From an uncultured Erysipelotrichaceae bacterium (GTDB taxonomy: Bacteria > Bacillota_I > Bacilli_A > Erysipelotrichales > Coprobacillaceae): 19,327 nt of DNA. This document shows, in pieces, positions 14,770 through 19,327 of the stretch (positions within the stretch are counted from its first letter, which is position 1; the number at the start of each line of letters is the position of its first letter). A model generated the notes under the pieces. It was given only the letters and a program-made list of their open reading frames with translations. It had not been told where the DNA came from and ran no database searches. The DNA lies in the NCBI GenBank assembly GCA_900317015.1, contig ONFH01000225.1:1-19327 (forward strand), in the 5' to 3' direction. Position numbers and translations under genes: made by a program.

Positions 14770-16182
14770 ATGTTAGATCGTATTGCCAAACCGATGTTCA
14801 TTCGTATCCTGATGATCATCGTCAGTGCGCTTCTTGCGTTTATGAGTTACTTGATCATTTATATCTTGATTGGGATTCGAAGGGTTACCGGCCTTGATGG
14901 CCTTTATCCCTTCTATAATATCTTTAAAGTAACACCGGTGATTGCCATTGTAACTACGATTGCTTCAGTTGTGATCGTGATCTTAGGATATCATCGCTTT
15001 AAAAGAGTAAAGCAGGATACTTATTCATTGATCAATGCCTTATCGGCAGTGATCTATCTCATCTTATTGTTAATCAATATTCCTTTCTTTAGAAAGGTTG
15101 GTCAGATTGTCGCTAAAGATGATATTTATTCATTAAAAACATTGTTTAATGGACAAGGAGTCTTTAGTTTCCGCGTACTCTTTGTCATTTCCATGGTCTT
15201 AGTGATCTATAATGTCGTAATCCTATTAATAGCCCTTAAGGTTATCCGTTTAAGTATCTTTATTCCTGACCATATTAGTAATACAAAAGAAGTCAGAGTC
15301 GGTGATAAAGTCTTAACGAATACGCAAGCTGTTGGGGAAGAGACAAGACTCTATTTATTAAATTTAAATAAGACGAACTTCTTTAAGACAGCTAACGGTC
15401 TCGTCGTCTTATTTACGGCCATCGCTATTGTCGTAACCTTTGTCGGCTATACTTTTTATGATCGTTATATTGTCTGTGATGCCGTCGATTTAGGATCGCA
15501 TATTGGAATTAATCCAAATTACAATGTCGAATCAGGCAAGGGTAAACTCTTAACAACCGAGATTACCAATAAGCTTGTTTATAAAGGAAAAAGTAAAGAG
15601 GCAAAAGCTTATCTTGAAGACTTAATTGATAATCCCGATAATTATACGATTTCGAAGTCAAATCACTTGAAAAATGGAGATTTTGTGACAATCACTGTTA
15701 ACTATGATGAGCAGCGTTGTGATGATCTTCATATAAGGGTGACAAATAATAAAGTAACACGTCCTATAAAAGGCTTCATTAGCGAGTTTAAGAACGGCAA
15801 AGAAGTTGCTCATACAAAGAACGTTTTAGCAATGATTAAACGTTCGGGTGATGAACGTATGAATGAAACTTATAAAGGAAAGAAATACACAATTAAGTTT
15901 GATTCAGCTTGGTTATGTAGATATAATGGAAGTAACAATGATGCAATTGTTCTGATTTATCGCGTTGAAAACAAAGGAAATGTCTCATATGTCAATGTCT
16001 ATTCGACAGAAAACATCACGACAAACTACGTCGAAGATATTCATACGTATACCACGCCAGAGAAAATGTTAAGCGGTAAAAAAGCGGTCACAACTTCTAA
16101 GCAGGCACGCTCACTTGTCAGTGATGGAAAGATTAGTGAGACACTCGACAATGCCGATCAGACATATCTCATTGATGGATAA
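14770..16182 (+). CDS. Five-helix membrane protein with an outside C-terminal domain
   Basis: The protein has 470 residues. Five membrane segments lie at about 10-36, 53-73, 86-107, 134-158 and 207-230, with a short loop between the fourth and fifth containing a charged RVGDKVLTN stretch. The region after the fifth helix (231-470) should be outside. It starts VDLGSHIGINPNYNVESGKG and includes LKNGDFVTITVNYDE, a pattern I associate with repeat domains found outside in zinc-ribbon membrane proteins of Bacillota, function unknown. It lies 25 bases after the binding-protein-like kinase and before the secreted last gene, so it may be a surface partner or output of the pathway. AAAGGAAGG precedes the ATG. 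No enzyme motif was seen. Confidence 0.75.
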   Translation: MLDRIAKPMFIRILMIIVSALLAFMSYLIIYILIGIRRVTGLDGLYPFYNIFKVTPVIAIVTTIASVVIVILGYHRFKRVKQDTYSLINALSAVIYLILLLINIPFFRKVGQIVAKDDIYSLKTLFNGQGVFSFRVLFVISMVLVIYNVVILLIALKVIRLSIFIPDHISNTKEVRVGDKVLTNTQAVGEETRLYLLNLNKTNFFKTANGLVVLFTAIAIVVTFVGYTFYDRYIVCDAVDLGSHIGINPNYNVESGKGKLLTTEITNKLVYKGKSKEAKAYLEDLIDNPDNYTISKSNHLKNGDFVTITVNYDEQRCDDLHIRVTNNKVTRPIKGFISEFKNGKEVAHTKNVLAMIKRSGDERMNETYKGKKYTIKFDSAWLCRYNGSNNDAIVLIYRVENKGNVSYVNVYSTENITTNYVEDIHTYTTPEKMLSGKKAVTTSKQARSLVSDGKISETLDNADQTYLIDG

Positions 16183-16202
16183 GGAATTGGGGGAAATATG
16201 AT

Positions 16203-17867
16203 ATGATGAAAAAAGGAAAAGGAATCATCGCCTTGATGACATCATTTTTGATGGCTTTTGGGGCAGTGATTCCATTGTATGCGGTTGAACTTACGCAAAG
16301 TCAGATCGCCGATAGTTATTCAAGAATTAGTTTTTCTAGTAGTTCTACGACCGATTCAGATTCCTTTGAATCGGAAATTACGTATTATAGGAATTATCAG
16401 TCGTATCTGTTCACTGCAGAAAAAGATGGTTATATTTCATGTTCTTTTGATGCAAATGATAGTAATAAAAATAATACTTATTCTTCTTATTATTCTTATA
16501 AGGATTACACAAAAACACTAAGTGTATATCGTGTCGACAATGGGAACCTTGTGAAACTTGCGGACTACACAACTTCAGGGACACTTGATACACCAAAGAT
16601 TGCGGTATCTGCGAATTCAAAGGTTTATTTTGTAGTTACAGCGGATATTTCTTATTCATCTAATGAATATAGTCGGTATAAAGTGACTTTTAATAAGAGT
16701 GATGCCTCAGACTGGGAAAAGGAATTAAATAACTCGCAATCTTCAGCTAACGCAATTAGTATTGGATCAGGTGTTCACGGGAATCTCTATTCAAGTGGTG
16801 ATTCAGACTGGTATAGTTTCTCAACTGGTGGTACTGGTTATGTATCTGTTACAACAAGTTCAAGTGCATCTAATGTAAATAGTGGCTGGAATGTATCATT
16901 ACATGGAGCCGATGGTTCAACGATCGGTGATTATGGAAATTTAACAAATTCTACATCAGCTGGTATTCCTGTAGCTGCGGGCACCTATTACGTAGAAGTG
17001 AAGGATCCTGGTGATGGCTCTTCTGTTGGGGCTGATTATAACTTAACTGTCAACTACGCTGATGCGAGTGCTTCAGAAGTAGAACCAAATAATGATTTGA
17101 GTCATGCCAATGCAATTGGTTTCTATTCGACTGTTCATGGTAGTTTATTAAATGGTTCTGATGGTGATTATTATGCCTTTAGTATTGCGTCTAGGACCAA
17201 TGTTGTAGTCAACTTAAGTGTCAGTGCTAATCAAAGCGGTGCTGTCAATAGTGGCTGGGGTGTTTATTTAAAGAATGCTTCAGATGGTAATATTACTGGC
17301 TTTACGACGACATCGGCTTCATCAGCTTCAGCGATTCTTAATGCCGGGACATATTATGTCTTTGTCGCCTCTGTTAGTGGTTCATCAGCTCCTGCTGGTG
17401 TGATGTATGATTTAACATTAGGTACAGCAGCTCTTCCAGTTGCACCAGTAGCTAAAAAGAAACTTGTCGTTGGTAAACCGGGTAATGTACAAATCATACC
17501 AGCTAAAAGAAGTATGAAAATAAGTATTAGAAAAAAAGGTAAGAATGCAAAGAAATACCAAATTATGTATCGCTCACGTAAATTAGTCACAAAGACGAAA
17601 AAAGTGAAGAAGACGGTACGTGTAAAGACAAATAAGAAAGATGCTAAAGGGAAACCTATTTATGTCAAGAAAACAAAATGGGTGAAACAGAAGTACAAAA
17701 CTTGGAAGGCTACAAGTAAGTGGAAATATATAACAACGAAGAATGCGAAATCACCATTTTACATTAAAAAACTTAAAAGAAAAACGCATTATGTATTCAA
17801 AATCCGTAGTGTAAATGGGAAAGTTTACAGCACCTGGACAAGTGAAATGGATAACTCAACTCTTTAA
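16203..17867 (+). CDS. Secreted protein with PPC-like domains and Lys-rich FN3-like C-terminus
   Basis: This 554-residue protein is the last gene of the operon. A signal peptide ends near residue 27 (AVIPLYA). Two bacterial pre-peptidase C-terminal (PPC) domains are recognisable at about 175-285 and 293-405: each has a spaced HGNLYSSGDSDWYSFS or HGSLLNGSDGDYYAFS strand pair and ends with AGTYYVEV or AGTYYVFV before YNLTVN or YDLTLG. The segment 28-170 may be a diverged third copy. The last 135 residues form an FN3-like unit (KYQIMYRSRK, THYVFKIRSVNGKVYSTW) swollen by an unusually Lys-rich insert. PPC domains normally ride on secreted enzymes, but no enzyme domain is present. The basic end may bind teichoic acid or other anionic surface polymer. 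The ATG is set by GGAATTGGGGG upstream. Role in the signalling system is inferred from position only. Confidence 0.82.
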   Translation: MMKKGKGIIALMTSFLMAFGAVIPLYAVELTQSQIADSYSRISFSSSSTTDSDSFESEITYYRNYQSYLFTAEKDGYISCSFDANDSNKNNTYSSYYSYKDYTKTLSVYRVDNGNLVKLADYTTSGTLDTPKIAVSANSKVYFVVTADISYSSNEYSRYKVTFNKSDASDWEKELNNSQSSANAISIGSGVHGNLYSSGDSDWYSFSTGGTGYVSVTTSSSASNVNSGWNVSLHGADGSTIGDYGNLTNSTSAGIPVAAGTYYVEVKDPGDGSSVGADYNLTVNYADASASEVEPNNDLSHANAIGFYSTVHGSLLNGSDGDYYAFSIASRTNVVVNLSVSANQSGAVNSGWGVYLKNASDGNITGFTTTSASSASAILNAGTYYVFVASVSGSSAPAGVMYDLTLGTAALPVAPVAKKKLVVGKPGNVQIIPAKRSMKISIRKKGKNAKKYQIMYRSRKLVTKTKKVKKTVRVKTNKKDAKGKPIYVKKTKWVKQKYKTWKATSKWKYITTKNAKSPFYIKKLKRKTHYVFKIRSVNGKVYSTWTSEMDNSTL

Positions 17868-17887
17868 TTATAAAATGATGACCTATA

Positions 17888-17920
17888 GGAAAGAAGATCA
17901 CTTGTATCTTCTTTTCTTTT
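17888..17920 (+). terminator. Intrinsic terminator of the kinase operon
   Basis: The stem AAAGAAGAT/ATCTTCTTT (about 17890-17898 and 17906-17914) around a seven-base loop runs straight into TTCTTTT. It lies about 20 bases after the last operon gene and separates the operon from the next gene. Confidence 0.75.
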
Positions 17921-17997
17921 GTAATAAAATAAAGAAATGAAGAAAAAGAACGGCTTATATGTGACTTGTATATAAAACAAGGGAAAGGTAAGGGAAT

Positions 17998-19017
17998 ATG
18001 AAGAAATTATTATTTACAAAGGCAGTGATGTCTGCTGCAATGGTTCTCGGGACAATCAGCGTCGTAGGGGTTATACCAGCCTCTGCGAAAACAGTGAGTG
18101 TGACGAAATACGGGGCGAAAGCCAATGACAATAAGGATGACACAGCAGCTATTCAAGCGGCTTTAAGAGCCAATCCTAATGGGACTGTCACGATTCCTAA
18201 GGGAAAGTTTATTTGTTCTGTCATCTGGCTTTATGGGAACACGACATTAAAGTTAAGTCGTAAAACAACGATGAAGCTGAAAAAGTTTAAGCAACATCCA
18301 GAAGATGCCTGGATTGTTTATCATCCTCAAAAAGGTGGTTATAAAGGCTTTAACCATATTAAGATCACAGGAGGGACCTGGGATGGGGGTGTCCATGGGA
18401 ACTCTAAAACCAATCAACATAAGGGGATTGAAGTCGATCATGGCGCTAACATTGAAATCTCGCATATGACATTTAAGAACTTTGCCGGTATTCATATGGT
18501 GGAAACCAATGCCTGCAAGAATGTGAATATTCATCATGTGACATTCAAGAATATCTATTATTTCAAAGGCAAATTAAAATCTAAAGTCATTAACCATATC
18601 AGTCCAGAGTATTGTGAAGCCATTGAATTTGATCAGGCCATTAAGTCTGTCGCTTATGCGAAACCTTGGGATAATACAGTATGTAGAAATGTGAAGATCA
18701 CCCATTGTACATTCGATAATGTTCAGGCTGGGGTTGGTCATCATCATGATGAAGATGAAGCTTGTGTGAAACATCCACAGTATAATGTCACAATCTCTAA
18801 CAATACCTTTAAGCATATTAAGGGGAGCTGTATCCATATGATGAATATCCATAATGGGAAATGTTATAACAATGTGATGTATAAATCAAAGCTCAATTAT
18901 ATTTCTATCGGTGGTAATACGAAGAATTTAAAATTTGGCAACAATGTTATTAAAGATGCAGAAGATGCGAAATATATGACATTTCCAGGTAATGAATTTG
19001 GTTATGTTGCAGGCTAG
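17998..19017 (+). CDS. Secreted right-handed beta-helix protein, pectate-lyase-3/polygalacturonase type
   Basis: The protein has 339 residues with a signal peptide ending near residue 31 (VIPASAK). The mature start VTKYGAKANDNKDDTAAIQAAL is the hallmark of the Pectate_lyase_3 opening found in polygalacturonase-like enzymes and phage tail-spikes. Regular short strands with Asn/Ile turns follow (HIKITGGTWDGG, VNIHHVTFKNIYY, NVTISNNTFKHIKG), as in a parallel beta-helix. A striking HHHDEDE run sits at 248-254, and many exposed His and Cys residues lie nearby. It may cleave or bind an acidic polysaccharide, but I cannot place the catalytic Asp residues with confidence. AGGTAAGGG precedes the ATG. 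It lies after the operon terminator and has its own, so it is probably a separate unit; a TATATAAAA box near 17969 is a weak promoter candidate. Confidence 0.82.
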   Translation: MKKLLFTKAVMSAAMVLGTISVVGVIPASAKTVSVTKYGAKANDNKDDTAAIQAALRANPNGTVTIPKGKFICSVIWLYGNTTLKLSRKTTMKLKKFKQHPEDAWIVYHPQKGGYKGFNHIKITGGTWDGGVHGNSKTNQHKGIEVDHGANIEISHMTFKNFAGIHMVETNACKNVNIHHVTFKNIYYFKGKLKSKVINHISPEYCEAIEFDQAIKSVAYAKPWDNTVCRNVKITHCTFDNVQAGVGHHHDEDEACVKHPQYNVTISNNTFKHIKGSCIHMMNIHNGKCYNNVMYKSKLNYISIGGNTKNLKFGNNVIKDAEDAKYMTFPGNEFGYVAG

Positions 19018-19018
19018 T

Positions 19019-19047
19019 AAAGGGGTCATTTGACCTCTTTTCTTTTT
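19019..19047 (+). terminator. Intrinsic terminator of the beta-helix gene
   Basis: The stem AAAGGGGTC/GACCTCTTT has one G-T pair and a four-base loop, and is followed by TCTTTTT. It begins two bases after the stop codon. Confidence 0.8.
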
Positions 19048-19080
19048 ACGATCATTTTGCTTGCTTTTAAATAATGACAT

Positions 19081-19099
19081 ATCCCCTATAGGGGTATAT
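19081..19099. promoter_or_regulatory. GC-rich palindrome, possible repressor site
   Basis: CCCCTATAGGGG is a perfect 12-base palindrome (19083-19094) flanked by TAT on both sides in otherwise AT-rich DNA. Runs of C then G framed by TAT are typical of CsoR/CstR-type metal or sulfide repressor operators. The assignment is inferred from pattern only. Confidence 0.4.
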
Positions 19100-19194
19100 G
19101 AATATAAGCTATTAAATTTTTATCCCTCAGAGACTTTGAATAGCCTTTAAATAAAGGAAAGAATACCATCCTATCAAAAAAGTATGAACATATA

Positions 19195-19225
19195 TTGGCA
19201 CACTCCCTGGGGGGTGTACTATAGT
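19195..19225 (+). promoter_or_regulatory. Promoter with a dyad between -35 and -10
   Basis: TTGGCA (19195-19200) and TATAGT (19220-19225) are separated by 19 bases; TACTAT (19217-19222) gives a 16-base alternative. The spacer holds the 18-base dyad ACACTCCC-TG-GGGGGTGT with one mismatch (19200-19217). A 19-base spacer with a dyad is the MerR-type layout; C/G runs also fit CsoR-type operators. The controlled gene must be to the right, outside the window. Confidence 0.45.
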
Positions 19226-19327
19226 GTAGATGTATTCAGAAAGGTAGAGTAAAAACTTTATGAAAAAGTATATTCATTTGTATAAAATGTATACTTGACT
19301 AAATTTGACTCAGTATCGTTTCAACTG

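Larger units (their letters stand above)
19048..19327. other. Gene-free stretch with promoter and operator candidates
   Basis: No convincing coding region is seen on either strand in these 280 bases. The stretch is AT-rich apart from two GC-rich dyads, described separately. A gene regulated by them may begin after the window ends. Confidence 0.6.

Noticed and set aside
4750..17867. Type VII or type VI secretion locus
   Set aside because: FHA, kinase and PP2C genes fit such loci, but no EssC/EccC ATPase, WXG100 protein, or T6SS sheath or ATPase gene is present.
18253..18852. Minus-strand reading frames inside the beta-helix gene
   Set aside because: They are antisense to a clear signal-peptide-bearing beta-helix protein and lack ribosome sites.
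19260..19300. Short frame starting at ATG 19260
   Set aside because: It reaches TGA after 13 codons and has no good ribosome site, so it is not called a gene.
1..19327. CRISPR array, tRNA or rRNA genes
   Set aside because: No regularly spaced direct repeats and no tRNA or rRNA-like segments were seen; the only tandem repeat is coding (9541-9633).

Overview
The window looks like a chromosomal segment of a low-GC Gram-positive anaerobe (Bacillota). This rests on the AT-rich sequence, strong AGGAGG-type ribosome binding sites, extended -10 promoters (TGnTAnAAT), signal peptides without an outer-membrane theme, and a PASTA-domain kinase. Protein style (zinc-ribbon kinases, DUF4300-like protein, IS1182 transposase) would fit an Erysipelotrichia-type gut or rumen bacterium, but the genus cannot be fixed from sequence alone.

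Left part (1-4394, minus strand) is a zone of decay. It holds an IS1182-type transposase gene split by an in-frame amber codon, a short zinc-ribbon membrane protein that probably lost its C-terminus next to that element, an intact secreted DUF4300-like protein with its own terminator, and a broken serine/threonine transporter gene (sstT) with two in-frame TGA codons, at least two frameshifts and a missing 3' end.

Central part (about 4570-17920, plus strand) is one tightly packed ten-gene operon with an extended -10 promoter, a leader carrying three hairpins, and an intrinsic terminator at the end. It encodes a self-contained Ser/Thr phospho-signalling set: a membrane FHA protein, a degenerate kinase-like protein, a soluble zinc-ribbon/FHA adaptor, a transmembrane PASTA kinase with a Ser-rich external tail, a PP2C phosphatase, a soluble kinase-FHA fusion, a second PP2C phosphatase, a transmembrane kinase whose outside domain resembles an extracellular solute-binding protein, a five-helix membrane protein with an outside domain, and a secreted protein with PPC-like domains and a Lys-rich FN3-like end. 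My reading is that two kinases sense different outside cues (wall fragments via PASTA, a small ligand via the binding-protein-like domain), the soluble kinase and FHA proteins relay or gather phospho-threonine signals, and the two phosphatases reset them. The last two genes are the best candidates for output or surface partners. No known secretion apparatus (no EssC, no type VII parts) is encoded here.

Right part (17998-19327): a separate gene for a secreted parallel beta-helix protein of the pectate-lyase-3/polygalacturonase type with its own terminator. After it comes a gene-free stretch with two GC-rich dyads in AT-rich DNA, the second lying between the -35 and -10 of a likely promoter for a gene beyond the window.
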